Shown: positions 21,474 to 36,373, counted from the stretch's first letter. The stretch: 64,000 nt of DNA from Aporrectodea caliginosa (GCA_020284085.1 JACEVL010000801.1:470001-534000); one strand, 5' to 3'. Numbers and translations are program-made. The notes: generated from the sequence alone by a model not told the origin.

Positions 21474-22616
21474 GATAAGCCTCGAGTGGATTAGCCATCC
21501 ATTTCTCAGTCTGTCTTATATGGGACGACCTATAGTATCGCAAAGTTGGCAGTGCATGTATACAAAAGCAACAACGTTTGATGGTCATGCCATACGGTCC
21601 CCGTATATAAACTTCTCAGAGTGTTGAGTGCACATCTGGGGTATATTCATGCAGACCTTTCTTTACAGACCATACTTGAAGAGACTGCTCACAGAAAAAG
21701 CAATGATAACGGTATACGGGAACCGCATATTACAGGAATGATAATTCAAATGCATGCGTAGCTGCATGCATAAAACAATCGTCATTGTTAGGTGAACTGC
21801 ATTTGGTTACCGCTAAGAAAGCAAGTCGTAAGAGCCATAAGTTGTATTTCAAAGAATTGGATTTATTTTATAATAATAATAATAATAATAATCTTTTCTT
21901 TATTTTTTCTTTATTTATTATTATTTTGTGATTCTCCTATACTCAAGAAAACTGAAAATTAATATTTCAAACGTGCGCTTCATGTACCTTTAGGCCTAAG
22001 GCCCACAATACGGGCAAAGTAGAAAATGCAATAAAGTGAAGTCGACTGCCATCTGTATTTATAGCCTATACTTGAAAGTGTTATTGTTTAAGTGTTCGGG
22101 GTTGAATTCATGTGTCACGGTATACGCTTTTGCACGCGAAGATAGCTAGCTCTTAATAATGTACAGATTAGTGCGAGATGTGACGACATAATAGCCTATT
22201 AATAGGCCCCATTAACAGTTGTTGGTACTCATCGTTCTATATACGAACAGTTTCGTTGTTTACAGCAATTCACAGTAGAGCTATTGTAGAGATCTCATTG
22301 AGTGCGGGCCTGGAACTTGGCCAACTGTTTCTAAAATAAGCCTGTTTATGTGTGCATGTGGGCCATTATGGCTTATAGGCCTATTTAGGCCTATGTGCTT
22401 GATTTCTAACTTCGTTGCTGTAACGATAATTATAATCATATAAGTCGTCTGTACATAATTTATAATCATTAATTGTTTTGTAGGTCTTTGTATATAGGCG
22501 GCAGTGATGGACCGAATATATATTGATACTTCAGTAGCCTATGTGTTTCACTGCAAAGAAGTCTCTTCAGCATAGACACTATTATATACAGCAGGGTAAT
22601 TTGGAAAAGAAGTTCA
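21474..22616. other. BAMBI 3' UTR and downstream flank
   Basis: AT-rich with an (AAT)n run at 21870-21895 and a candidate polyadenylation signal AATAAA at 22030-22035. TAGGCCTA at 21991, 22376 and 22386. No gene. Confidence 0.45.
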
Positions 22617-22672
22617 CAGGGGCGGATCCAGGATTTCTGGTTGGGGGCGTAAATACTACCAATCCAATCCCG

Positions 22673-22675
22673 TAA

Positions 22676-22706
<31 letters not shown>

Positions 22707-22736
22707 TATATATAATTATATATATATATATATATG
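22673..22736. repeat. (TA)n microsatellite
   Basis: Pure TA with two TAAT interruptions. Confidence 0.95.
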
Positions 22737-22895
22737 AAAATTAGATCACGCAAAACTATAATGATCCTTTTTATAGAAAATGTTATATATACTTTATTTC
22801 GCACAAAGCAGAACAGAGAAACTAAGCAAACTAAGCAGACTAGAACAGAAATACAAAAATACAAGAACTCCTTCCCAAACAGACTGGGAGACAAC

Positions 22896-23715
22896 TCAAA
22901 CTATTGCTCCTCTCGAAGCATAAACGTAGTGAACCCGCGATCTTACATAATACATGTTGTCTTTTACAGACAAACCATAACCAGAAACTAAATTAATATG
23001 CTCACGGCCATAACTGAATGTCAATGACAGCATATTTAGTGTACTATTATCCACCGTTAGCATGTCTTTAAGAAATTTAAACATAGCAATAACTCTCATA
23101 GATTTAAAGTCCAAACTGCCTAAACCTGCAATAAATTCTCTTACTGATTCCCATTTGTGAAAACCAAATATTTTATGATAAACATTATTCCAACAAGCAT
23201 TTAGTTTACTCAGCTGAGATTGAGAAAATCTCACAGCAACTGAGCCATATCTTAAAACTGGTAAGCTATAAGTCTGCTGTAAGTAAAGCTGCATTAACTC
23301 CGACAAACTTGAAGAGTTATTGAAAATATTCTTGGAAGCTGCATAAAAATTGCGCATTATGCAGTCTACATCACAACTCAGTTTACTACCAGCACAAAAG
23401 ATGATTCCCAAGTATTTAATCTGCTCTGACCACTCAACCTTTTTGTGACCTAGGAACATATCTGGTAGGGAAGCCTTGAATCGAGGTCCGAATGCTAAGC
23501 ACCAAGATTTAGTACAATTAAACGTCAGGCCTAACTGACTACTAACGACATCACAATTATCTAGTAAGGCCTGAAGCCCTAGTACCGAAGCCGATAACAA
23601 AATGATATCATCTGCATACATGATGCAACCAAGCCAGGACTTGTTAATACAACAACCTAGGCCTGCTGCTTTTGTATCCACGATGAACTTATTAACAAAA
23701 ACATTATGGAACTTT
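22896..23715 (-). pseudogene. LINE reverse transcriptase, YADD to C-terminus
   Basis: A single open frame of about 265 codons continues upstream of the first ATG (FVNKFIVDTKAAGLG). It has CIMYADDIILLSASVLGLQ (catalytic YADD), LGLTFNCTKSWCLAFGPR, IKYLGIIF and the C-terminal SLPVLRYGS..VRFSQSQLSKLN region. The motif order is that of the palm and thumb of non-LTR reverse transcriptases. The N-terminal half (endonuclease, fingers) is missing. The clean frame suggests a fairly recent insertion. A different lineage from the 26-kb LINE. Confidence 0.85.
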
Positions 23716-24349
23716 TAAAAAAAATATAGAAATTGAATACACTAGTATTTGTATAAAAATAGATTCAATAAGCAAGGGATGGATCATGCGCCTCATCCAT
23801 GGACCGAACGCCACTGAGCGTTAAGAGAATGATTATATGAGTAGGCCTAGTTCTATATCCTTGATTTGCTTTTGTCCATAATATTGGCAGCTGAACGCTT
23901 TCGGCGGCTAGAATCAGCACGACGAATTTCAAAATTATAATCATATGCCATCTTTTGAGATTTAGGCCTAAGATAGGCCTATGTCTTACCAACGGCAGTC
24001 GGCTTATTCGCGAATGATAAAACTGCTTGTTTAAGCCGTTTTGACGGCGGACAACTCGACATATTTTTTAATTGACCAATTTCTATTTACGTAAATTTTG
24101 TCTGTACATGAACTTTGTGAATGACGTCACGGCAAAAGTCATTGGTCACGTGGGCAACGTCTGCTAGCAACTCAGGTAAGTAGGTAAGAGAGCTCCGGTA
24201 AGAGAGCTGCATTCTGCCGGTCCAGCTACTTCAAACATCCTATTCCCAAATTGCAGTTATATTAGTTTTAGGTCAGTTTAGTTTGAGAACATTTGCTGCA
24301 GGTTTAGGGGGGGCGTACGCCGGCTCCGCCCCCTCTAAATCCGCGCCTG

Positions 24350-25500
24350 GTGAACTTTAGGGTTATGAGTTTCAATTGACTCCTTTTGAGAATTATGTAC
24401 GGCAAAACAAAAACTCTTCCTGTGTCATTTCAGTGTGTATGTGCATGTGCGTGTGTGTGCGTGTCATTAAAATGTATATCGAGGTAAAAGTTAATTTTAG
24501 TGTACAGCGAGTAGCGGCAGTAGCCTACTCCTCCATTGAGAAACAGAAATGTGTGATTGTACAGAATGCTCTAGAATTATAACTGAATATTATTTATTAA
24601 ATTCTGAATCTCTTCAGTCAAGAAAACTAGCCTATATAGGCCTATCTGTGCTCACAAAGCCGCAGACCAGACTAAACCGCATCGAAAGCCTGTACGCTAC
24701 CCACTAACTGCACATCATCCAGCCTGTCTTAGTAAGTCTTACCGACTCAAGACCTGGATAAAGATGATAAACGTTCCTACGTTCCAAACCATCCCGACTC
24801 GATTAGGCTCAACAGGTCAACCTCGTGTTTGAGTGGGTGACGTGGGTATATAGGTTTGGAAAAGTGAAACAGTGGAGTTCTACAGAATCATGTGTGGGTT
24901 TAAGTTTAACTCATGCATCTAAACTAAGGAATTTTCTAACATATGACTTACATATAGGCCTATTTGTGGTGTGCAGCTGGATAGGAGCCCAGATGGCCTA
25001 TGTGTTTAATATCTTATACGTTAACGTTGCCTATATAGTAGGCTATGGCTGGTCGCACAATAGGTATCGATGGAGCACCGCTACCCAGCACTGTGACGAA
25101 TCCTGAGGTTTACAAAAGACGCTTGATAAGTTGATAATACGTCAAAGTACCATAGCTGACGGTTTTACAGCTAGTCAGTTGTTATGACCTTTTATGAGTT
25201 TCCCAGGACCAAGTTATATCATAGCTTCTGTTAGAGTGCAAGTTTAATGGACAACCCTAACCTTAACCAGACTGAGAATCAATGGCGTGCACCAAATCAG
25301 ATGGGCTCGGTGTTGCTCAACTAGGCTAGCTATGCTTTTCGAATGTTGATGAAAACTCGGAGACGAAGAATGTGAGGTTTGTTTCTATTCCACAGATGGC
25401 GCTACACTGCAGACCCAAGAGCATATATTTATAATTTTCTTTATAATCACTAGATGGCACTAGACGCTGGCTTAACTCGTAATCGTAATCGTTTACCTCC
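24350..25500. other. Intergenic sequence without a supported gene
   Basis: Holds TAGGCCTA at 24637 and 24955 and many shorter TAGCCTA/TAGGCTA variants. No coding region recognised. Confidence 0.45.
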
Positions 25501-25645
25501 AAACTTCTAAAGCGCCACTCGAAAGCCATGCCTAGGGCACCACCTTATTGACGAGCGCCGCGTCTAGTCAGAGGGGTTATCCAAGAGAGTAGTCCGAATG
25601 AGGTCCAAGTTCGGTTTCCAGGAGGATCAGATTCAAAGAGTCCGA
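25501..25645 (-). mobile_element. SINE fragment, family C
   Basis: AAACTTCTAAAGCGCCACTC, AGGGCACCACCTTATTGACG, AGTCAGAGGGGTTATCCA and TCCGAATGAGGTCC recur at 30815-30930, 46436-46565 and partly 46225-46270. GGCGCTTTAGAAGTTT on the minus strand resembles the 3' tail of the other SINEs, hence the orientation. Confidence 0.6.
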
Positions 25646-25825
25646 GGAGCTGCCGTCAGGTCTTGACTGTCTAAGAGAGCGAGAAAGGACAGCGTCAAGT
25701 GACGATCCAGAAGAAACAGACCACAGCTCCCTTTTCGGGAGGGGGCACGCCTCTAAGTTGCCATCAGAATGGATATCCGCCATGTCCAGTTGTCAGATTC
25801 TTACGTGCAAATGTTTGTGTTTCCA

Positions 25826-25891
25826 TGCATGTATGTATGTATGTATGTATGTATGTATGTATGTATGTATGTATGTATGTATGTATGTATC
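25826..25891. repeat. (TATG)n microsatellite at the 5' junction of a LINE
   Basis: Sixteen TATG units running directly into LINE coding sequence. The same motif resumes beyond the LINE 3' end at 28130. Confidence 0.95.
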
Positions 25892-28105
25892 CAGAACAAG
25901 AAGGCTTTTATTTCATATAGGAACAAATTCAAAGCAATTAGGATACAGGCTGAAAAGAATTATTATGCAGCAGAATTTTGTAGACAGAGCAACAACCTTA
26001 AGGAAACTTGGAAAATCTTGAAACATTTAATTGGTAAATCCAATGAGGAAGATAGGGATATTAAATCATTAAAGATAAATGGTCTTGCCTCCACAGACCC
26101 AATAAAAATTGCGACCGAATTCAATAACTACTTTACTAATATTGCCCATTCCCTAGCAATAGCCTAAATATCCCAAACTCAACTTCTAACATTGAAAAAT
26201 ATATGCCTCCCTCGAAAGTAGACTCCTTTGGCCTTACTGAAATGACTAATGATGAATTAATGCAATTAAGTTATACAATCCATCCTTCCCATGCAAAAGG
26301 AGTTGATGACATTGATCCAACTATAGCCTTAACAAGCCTTCCTAATATAATACAACCACTAACTGAAATTATTAACTGCTCTTTTAAAACTGGCCTATTT
26401 CCTCAAGCTCTAAAAATAGCAAAGGTGGTACCAATCTTTAAAAAAGGACCAAGAGATGAGGCTTCTAACTACCGACCCATATCTGTCCTTCCTTTCTTCT
26501 CAAAATTTTTTGAAAAGGCCATGCACGTAAGACTTAATAATTATATAACCAAATTCGATATTCTCTTTACCTCCCAACATGGATTCCAATCAGGCCATTC
26601 AACATTCATGCCACTTCTAAGTATGCAAGACAAAATTTCTGCTGCAATGGATAAAAATGAATTCTCCATAGGTATATTCCTAGACCTGGCCAAAGCCTTT
26701 GATACTATTGATCATGGTATTTTACTTAAAAATTATCTCTTTATGGAATTCGCAACACCCAGCTAAACTGGTTCAAAAGTTACCTTGATAATCGAATGCA
26801 ATTAGTGAGCTGCAACGGTACTAAGTCTCCTTTGAAACTAATTAAATATGGTGTACCTCAAGGCTCCATCCTTGGTCCTTTATTATTTATTTTATACATA
26901 AATGACCTACTTAATGTCTCTCCTGATCTATTTTTTTATATTATTTGCTGACGATACTAATATTTTTAACTCTCACTCCTCAATAGAAGCACTAATTAAT
27001 CATACCAACTCTGAACTGAGTAAAGTAGCTGATTGGTTCCAACTGAATAAGCTAACCCTCAACTTAGATAAAACTAACTTTATTATTTTTAGATCATATA
27101 AAAAATCGCTTCTAACTCATATACAAACTTATGTATTATGGGCACCCATATTACTCAAGTTCAGTCCTCTAAGTTCCTTGGGGTGTATGTGGATCAGCAC
27201 CTATCCTGGAAAGATCACATATTTAATATCTCTATAAAAATTGCTAAAAACCTGGGAATACTTATACGTATATCCAGAATCCTCCCATCGCAGACTCGAA
27301 TCACTCTCTACTACACTCTTATACATCCATACATAACTTACTGTAATATAGTCTGGGCATCAGCATATAAATCCAACCTCTCTAGACTAGTTGTCCTCCA
27401 AAAACGGGCAGTCAGATTTATTGCAAAACTCCCATATGGAGCCCATACGATAACTGAATTCCTGAGACTGAAGATATTAAAACCTGACCAGATAAGGCAG
27501 GTCCAAATTGGCATATTCATGTATAGATATACTCATAACCAATTACCCTCAACCTATAGGAATTATTTTCAATCTAACACTGATAATCATGATCGCTCGA
27601 GAAACTTCAAGCCATATTACATCCCGTTTGCTCGTACCAATAATAGACTAGTATCAATAAAATGTGCAGGTCCACGAGCATGGAACAGTATTCCTCCCGA
27701 TATTCGTTCACTACCTTCCCTCCAGCTGTTTAAACGTAAACTTTCTACCCACATCCAACGAGGAACCTAACACACTCATAAGAGGGGATGACCTGCATGG
27801 TCACCGTAAGGGGAGTGTGCACTGTGCGGGCTATGTCATCATATGTGCATAATCTCTAATTTTTCTTAGTTTTCTTTAATTTTCTTTAATTTCTAATTTG
27901 TTTAGTTAAGATAGTTAAGAATATATTGCCTAGTTTGTGAATTATCATAGTCGGCCGTAATGTTTTCTGTTAACTAGTTTGTCTCAGGTGGCCCTGGCTT
28001 GCGGGACCTTCGGCCCCTTTTGGGTCTCCTGGGCATACCGACTAATCTCGAAAACAGTTTCATGTACTTACGACCTGTATTTTAAGTTGGTTGCTGAATA
28101 AAAAT
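25890..28105 (+). mobile_element. 5'-truncated CR1/L2-like LINE with most of its reverse transcriptase
   Basis: Frames in order: IQNKKAFISYRNKFKAIRI from about 25889; KVVPIFKKGPRDEASNYRPI and FLDLAKAFDTIDH (26203-26740); after a frameshift [38 protein letters not shown] (26770-26970); then, shifted again, QVQSSKFLGVYVDQHLSWKD and GPRAWNSIPPDIRSL, ending at 27770. A 330-bp 3' UTR ends AATAAAAATTAATATG(TTATG)n. These are the fingers, palm (YADD-type FADD) and C-terminal motifs of Jockey/CR1-superfamily LINEs. Two or three frameshifts make it inactive. Endonuclease is absent. Confidence 0.88.
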
Positions 28106-28350
28106 TAATATGTTATGTTATGTTATGTTATGTATGTATGTATGTATGTATGTATGTATGTATGTATGTATGTATGTATGTATGTATGTATGTATGTATG
28201 TATGTATGTATGTGCATGTGTTCATTGTGTATTAGGTATGTATGTAACTGTGTACATGTATGTATGTATGTTATATGCATGTATATGTGCATTATGCATG
28301 CACATATACATGTGTCTGTGTCACAGTGTATGTATGCATGCATTATACAT
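28106..28350. repeat. (TTATG)n then (TATG)n microsatellite
   Basis: Four TTATG units at the LINE 3' end pass into about 20 TATG units, then degenerate TATG/CATG. Confidence 0.95.
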
Positions 28351-28369
28351 TTTGTTGTGGTATAGGTCT

Positions 28370-29590
28370 ATAAATGAACGGCGTGGCACCCTGTCAGACG
28401 GACAGCGCTGGTGAAGCCTTCTCATTAGAGAAAGTCACCGAAAAATGACAATTTCCGAAGTTATAGAAAATTTACACTTAGATTTACGTACAGATTTTTC
28501 AAGCCATAGAACGATTAACCTATTGTCTATAGTTGCTGCGAGACGACATTTTGTCTTCATAGTTCTGTCTACATTAGTTTCTGCTTCTACAAGACATTGC
28601 TTTTAGAGCCAGAGGATTATGGGAAGTATCTACATTATATACAGAATACATGAGGTTGCCACAATAAGATACAGAGGCTGTGGCACGCATCCATGCGATT
28701 CGTTCTGTGCGGCCAATATAGATGTTCCACTGATGCATGAGTGGTCTGGCTCTCTTTCTCTCTTTCTCGCTTGAGTAGGTCTATTCAGCTCTCACAAACA
28801 TACTATAAGGCCTATCGTCTGTTAGTTCTTCCGACAATGGTTTTACTGCGTCTCGCTCCTCGAGCTCGAATCGACTAGTTGCCGATTAGGATATTAAACT
28901 CCTAGTGAACTTTCTCAATTGCAGTTTAGACAAAGAGAAAGGTAGATAAGATCTTATTTACCGGGTAGTTATATCTACAACAAACCAAGGGTTGCCTAGT
29001 TTGAAATCGAGGTAAGAAATAACGACAGTTGTATTGAATCTGTTAAAGAAAGCCTCATGATAAAAAGCGCTATAAAAATCTCCAGAATATATTTGTTGTG
29101 TAGTTGATGTTTTAGTTGTTCTTGACATTTGTAACTTGATGCAAAAACGAGTCCAATTAGGGATCTACAACATTTCCGGTTAACAATGAACCCATGATTG
29201 TCGTTGTTATTGTCATTGTTTGTATTCTTATTAAAGCTATTGTTGGTTTATGTTATATTATATAAACAGTTGTCAATATCCAGTCCGCCTGCCATTTAAT
29301 AAGGGTTGCGCCATCTCGACGCTTAGATCAGACCTCACGATTAATTATTATTAATGTCGTTTTTATGGCTTAGAAGAGGGAAACCTCCTATGACAGATAA
29401 GGTGATTTAGGGCAGCATGTCTGGCTATCCTCCCGGTGCCATACCATGGAACCCACCGCGGCCACAACCTTAGCACCACAAGATTGTGACAAGAACAATA
29501 ATTATAGGGTTAGCATAAACTTTGACCCCAAGACGCAAGCCCGCAGTCACGCTTCGCCTTCGAGCATTTAGAAGGTCCTAGGGCCTAGGC
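28370..29590. other. Intergenic sequence without a supported gene
   Basis: Includes a short SINE-tail-like phrase AAAAGCGCTATAAAAATCTCCAGAATAT at about 29059-29087, otherwise unique-looking DNA. Confidence 0.45.
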
Positions 29591-29611
29591 AAATGGGAAG
29601 AACGAAAGCCA

Positions 29612-30012
<401 letters not shown>

Positions 30013-30107
30013 ACCTGAGCGATAACTTTAGTATTCGACTATCATTCAAAATTGTATAAAATTTAATTATTTGCTATCATTTAATATTGTACCAATTTTA
30101 AATTATT

Positions 30108-30412
<305 letters not shown>

Positions 30413-30789
30413 TTAACTAAATAACGTTGTCACATGCATGCACTTTAGAAAAGCGACGGCCATGATGCATTAGATCTAAGTGCATTATAAGCTGTTAACA
30501 GCGGTCTTTGGGTCTCAGTGGTTGCTTCTGTTGTTCAGCTGTTCAAGCAACGAAAGCTTTTGCTTTTGCTCCATCTGGCTTCCGATGAAAAAGATGAATC
30601 CTGATGTTCTGATCTTCTACTTTGTCAAAGGTTTCTCTGTCTTTGTACAGTGTACACATTCAAGGCAATTGATAAGCACTGCAGCCGAGTAAATCAGCTT
30701 TCGCAGGTCTCGACCGTCTAACACGATTATTATGGGCGCATTTTAACCTCAAGTTCAATGGCTTAGCACCCATTCAAACGAGTAACGCA

Positions 30790-30935
30790 ATTGTAATCGT
30801 ATACAGTAAGCATCAAACTTCTAAAGCGACACTCTAAAAGTAATCGCAGGGCACCAGCTTATTCACGAGCTCTGTGTTGAGTCAGAGGGGTTGTCCAATG
30901 CGTAGTCAGAATGAGGTCCGAATCTGGTTGACAAA
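30790..30935 (-). mobile_element. SINE fragment, family C
   Basis: Same ordered phrases as 25501-25645 (AAACTTCTAAAGCG, AGGGCACCAGCTTATTCACG, GAGTCAGAGGGGTTGTCCAA). Confidence 0.6.
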
Positions 30936-31655
30936 AGGGGAAGAGTAGCTGTTGAGGCAGGTATCGTTTAGGTCGAGGATTGGAAGTTGGAGGATCAGGT
31001 GAGTCGGGGTGTGAATTCTTGAAGATGTGAGAGTTCTGTTTTGAGTGGATAACCGAGTGGTCATAACCATAACCATAACCATTCGTTTATTGCTCCCAGT
31101 ACAACCAGCAGATAACAATTACCACAGTATACAGTAAAGTTGGGATACAAATGAAAGACCCAGAAGGGACCAAGGTCCCGCTTATTAGGGTCCCCTTGTA
31201 TTCTGTGTTTCCGTTAACGCCCAAATGGCCGTTTTGACGTCCGTAAATCGTCCAAAACGTCCACATTTTTCGATGTGATTGCCGAAAGAAATCAGCTACG
31301 TCCAAAAAAATTCTAGGTCAGGGCGTAAATACGTCCACTTTTTGGACTCTAACGGAAACACTGTATATAAATTGAAGTTGAAGTTGTATCATGAAACAAC
31401 TAATAGAATGACAAATATATAAGTCCAGCTGCAATTCATTAATCTGTTCAACAGGTAAAATACCACCAAAGTCGTGAAAACTTGGATTAGTATGAGAATC
31501 AATGGAGCTACCTGCGAAGCTGCGTACAGCCCGCTTCTCAGCTTCTCAAGTAGCCTACAATAATTATTATTAATCTCCTAAGCCTGGAACGATAAGTCGA
31601 AGGTCAAGCAATGTTAAAGTAGGCCATATACGGATAAATAAAAGAGTAATACAAA
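30936..31655. other. Intergenic sequence without a supported gene
   Basis: The phrase AAACGTCCACATTTTTCGATG and repeated GTCCGTAAAT/GTCCAAAA words suggest an old repeat at 31195-31370. No gene. Confidence 0.4.
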
Positions 31656-31659
31656 TCAA

Positions 31660-31875
31660 TAAGAATGCTGCGAGGTAATATATAAGATATGCGAGACAAT
31701 AATTATTCTTTCATTCTTAGCAATAATTTTAGTAGATATGTTCTTTATGTGCTCTTTCCAAGTCAGGTGCTCAACGACATAAACACCAAGAAATTTAGAA
31801 GAGTTTACTTGCCAGATGGCTGTATTATCAATGGACACTAAAAAGTTTTGATGAGGTACTGACTGGGTTATGGCC
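31660..31875 (-). pseudogene. LINE reverse-transcriptase fragment
   Basis: VPHQNFLVSIDNTAIWQVNS SKFLGVYVVEHLTWKEHI KNISTKII aligns with QVQSSKFLGVYVDQHLSWKD HIFNISIKI of the LINE at 27140-27240. Same family, only the post-palm segment is present. The longer minus ORF to 32225 is a chance extension. Confidence 0.75.
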
Positions 31876-32276
31876 GTTCTCACACGAGGAACAAAAAGGT
31901 CAAGACGATCCGAAGAGCGGAGCGGGCGAGGGAAGCAGCCGAGGTTATTAGCTTTTAATAAATGTAACGCATTTATCGGAGGGGGGGGGGTTGAACCTGT
32001 AAAACCACCGCCTAAATACGCCCATGAGATGCCTAGAGTTGCAAAGGAAATGAGGGGTCTTTTTCTCCTGAAAGAAATGTAGGTTTTACGGATGGAAATG
32101 AGCGGAAAGCAGGAGATGATCGCGGACAATGGCCTGTTCGTGAATGGTCGTCGTTGCTTTGATCTCTCCGTCGGCGGTTCTTTCAAAGGAGGAAGAGACT
32201 TCATTACAGGTATAGCAAATGTCATTATCTGACTTCATTCGCAGCTGTACCACGAAGTTAATGAACAATTATGACG

Positions 32277-32375
32277 AACGGAAGGAAGAGAAGGAGGAGG
32301 AGGAGGAGAAGGAGGAGGAGGAGGAGGAGGAGGAGGAGGAGGAAGAAGAAGAGAAGGAGGAGGAGGAGGAGGCTT
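32277..32375. repeat. (GGA)n homopurine tract
   Basis: About 95 bp of GAA/GGA triplets; the poly-Glu frame is an artefact. Confidence 0.95.
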
Positions 32376-32505
32376 TGTTCGACTCACAAACCGAGATGCA
32401 GGTATTCAACGCTTAACACCAGACACTACTAGTGGCATGGATGCTGAAAAATACACAAGTTGTCTGATGCATTAATAGTATCCAGTGCTTAACGACATCT
32501 TATGG

Positions 32506-32830
32506 CAGGGGTGGCCAACCTTTTTTGGCCTACGGGCCACTATGATTGTTGGCAAGCACGCGGCGGGCCGCAAAATGTTTGTCCTCACAGCCTCGAAAGA
32601 AATACAAATGTTTATTTCATATTTTACAATAATAAAAACAGGTAAGACTACATTAGATCACTAGAACTTACAACACTAAATCTCTTTGAGTGTGTTACAC
32701 ATCATTATTATGCAGTATTGTAGTAGTCGGACAAGTAAGTAGGTGCAAAATGAGAAAGGGGCCGTGCGAGCCGCCAATCAGCAGCCCGCGGGACGAATTT
32801 GGCCCGCGGGCCGCGGGTTGGTCATCCCTG
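32506..32830. mobile_element. hAT-type MITE, 325 bp
   Basis: TIRs CAGGGGTGGCCAACC (left) and GGTTGGTCATCCCTG (right), which match in inverse with two mismatches. The flanks are TCTTATGG (32498-32505) and TCTTGTGG (32831-32838), an 8-bp target duplication with one mismatch, the length expected for hAT. No transposase inside. Confidence 0.88.
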
Positions 32831-32838
32831 TCTTGTGG

Positions 32839-33872
32839 CTATCGATCTCAACCTTACCGTGTGCTTTTCTTTGCGAAGCAGAAACATGAGCTGTCTGGTG
32901 TCAGAACACTTGCACTGCTAACCATGGATGCAGTTCAGTCTTTGCTTAGAAGAGAATGAATAGTTGACTTGCTGCCGAGAACACTTATTATAATTGTAAT
33001 TGTATTTGCTATTGTTATTGTAATTATACTTGTAATTGGTATTGTCTTTGTTATTGCTGTTGTAACCGTAATTGTTAAACTGTCATTGTAATTAAAGTAA
33101 GTTTTTTAATTGTAATTGTAACAGCGGCAATTTTCCAAGTATCGTAAGTATCAAACTACGCCTATGGTTCTTTGGTCAGAGTCAAATAGCTGGCTGATTT
33201 CAGTTACGTCTTTGAAGCGTCATAACACCCGTCACTTGGTTGTCGTCCACAATAATTGAACCAAGAGCCATTGGCCATTATACAGACACACTGCAGGCCA
33301 CAGTAACTATCTGGCCAAAGACTTCTAATAACGGTCGAGCTGTAGAACACACTGACCTATATATTGCAGGTGATATACGAGTTTGCGTAATGGGTAATGA
33401 ATCTCGCCATAAACGTCAACTGGTCGCCTAATATGTCAATCGGTGGTCAAATTTGTCAGTGGTTGCCTAAATTGTCAATGGTTGCCTGCGTCCAAGACTG
33501 CCTATGTTGATTGTTGTTTACCAGACACTATCTGTCTGTGAGTGTTCGTGTCACGCTATAGTGTTTGCTGTTGTTGTGGCCTACGTTAATTTGAGGAGTG
33601 CATGCATATGAAAATTAATCCACAGACACAGAATCAGTATACGTTCTCAGGTGGAAGGCAACAATCTTCTTCGTAATCTGTATTCCACAGCCCAAAAAAT
33701 CCATGGCTGGAATTGTCAAGCACCGTTAAATTTGGCAAGAATTCCAAAGCCACGCCAAACTAGGAAAGAATTCCAAAACTTGGCAAGACAGGAAAGTCTT
33801 GCCAAGAGAGAGTCTCTCAGTTTTCTTTCGGGACACAATGAAGCAAAAATGTTGTGACATTTAAATATCTGT
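32839..33872. other. Intergenic sequence without a supported gene
   Basis: Contains TTGTAATTG/TATTGTTATTG-rich sequence (32985-33125) and clusters of AGAATTCCAAAG and CTTGGCAAGAC words at 33725-33800. The 68-residue frame at 33651-33857 is basic and unrecognised; I do not call it. Confidence 0.4.
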
Positions 33873-33959
33873 TACATTAAGCGTCACTCATCTCGATGAC
33901 TCTTCTTAACAGAGGAGCACAAGAAGCATTGGCGTAAAGATGAACAGAAAGACGGACTA

Positions 33960-35215
<1,256 letters not shown>

Positions 35216-35907
35216 GGATGCTGTACACTTATTAACATATGCTTAAATATCAATACGCATTATTATTGCTCTCATTATTTATGTGCAACGCGTGTAATTA
35301 AGTTGAGCCACCTCTGTGTAGGCTAATTGTTATTTGTAACGTTGGATTACCAAATAAACGAATACGAATTATAATGACTTGTATTTGTTATTATAATTAT
35401 ATTCAATTGTCCTGTCCCATTGTGCGTTTCCTAATGGAGTAATAACGGTTATACTTACTGACTTAGTTAGCAAGACGAACAAACAGACACATAGATTAGA
35501 TGGGCAGACAGACAGAAGGAGAGACGAAGAGAAAGACAGAGGTACAGACGGACGTACTTACGGGCGGACTAAGACGCATGGAGACGGACGAGATGGACGG
35601 ACTTCCGGAAGGGGAGGGGCTGACACTGACAGAAGTGTAGGCGGTGGATATGTGGGCGGGTGGTAGGTAATTGCGGATGGAACGGTGCAGCATGCATGAA
35701 TGGTTGTTTGTCGTGACTCTGTCACTCTGTGGGAGATTTGTACGCCTCAGTTTCTCCTGCGTTCTCTGTCTATAATGCATATGACGCTGAAGTTGACGAT
35801 GGCTCTGGTTGCAGCAGCTGCGTCAGATGCTGCTGCAATTATTGTGGCTGTTGTTGTTGTTGTTGTTGTTTTATTATTGATGCTGTTGTTACTGCTGGTG
35901 CTGAGGA

Positions 35908-35910
<3 letters not shown>
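35216..35910. other. Duplicated sequence without a supported gene
   Basis: Includes GACAGACAGAAGG/GGACGGAC-rich sequence at 35500-35620 and TGTTGT triplets at 35855-35885. The minus frame at 35496-35780 (repeated at 38143-38427) has no domain. Confidence 0.45.
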
Positions 35911-36135
<225 letters not shown>

Positions 36136-36179
36136 TGTTGGTGGTCCTTGATGCAAGGCCGTAGAAAATCCTCATAAAT

Positions 36180-36373
36180 CCATAGATAGATAGATGAATG
36201 AAATGAATGAGATAGATAGATAGATGAATGAATGAATGAATGAGATAATGATAGATAGATGAATAGATAGAATAGATAGATAGAGATAGATAGATAGATA
36301 GAGATAGATAGATAGATAGATAGATAGAATAGATAGATAGATAGATAGATATAGATAGATAGATAGATAGATG
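36180..36373. repeat. (GATA)n / (GAAT)n array, duplication copy 1 only
   Basis: Occupies the place where copy 2 has about 1.44 kb of different DNA (38839-40276). Confidence 0.95.

Larger units (their letters stand above)
22617..24349. mobile_element. DNA-transposon-like element with imperfect terminal inverted repeats (hAT-like ends), about 1.7 kb
   Basis: Left end CAGGGGCGGATCCAGGATTT; right end, read inverted, CAGGCGCGGATTTAGAGGGGG. Such CAGGGGCGGAT termini are typical of hAT-type elements, from memory. The flanks (GAAGTTCA left, GTGAACTT right) are inverse, not direct, so there is no clear 8-bp target duplication. The inside carries a LINE fragment and (TA)n rather than a transposase. Confidence 0.5.

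Noticed and set aside
31656..32225. 189-codon minus ORF as a single gene
   Set aside because: Only its last third has LINE RT similarity; the rest has no domain and overlaps unrelated sequence.
33651..33857. 68-codon basic ORF
   Set aside because: No start context, domain or splice partner; the region is built of short repeated words.
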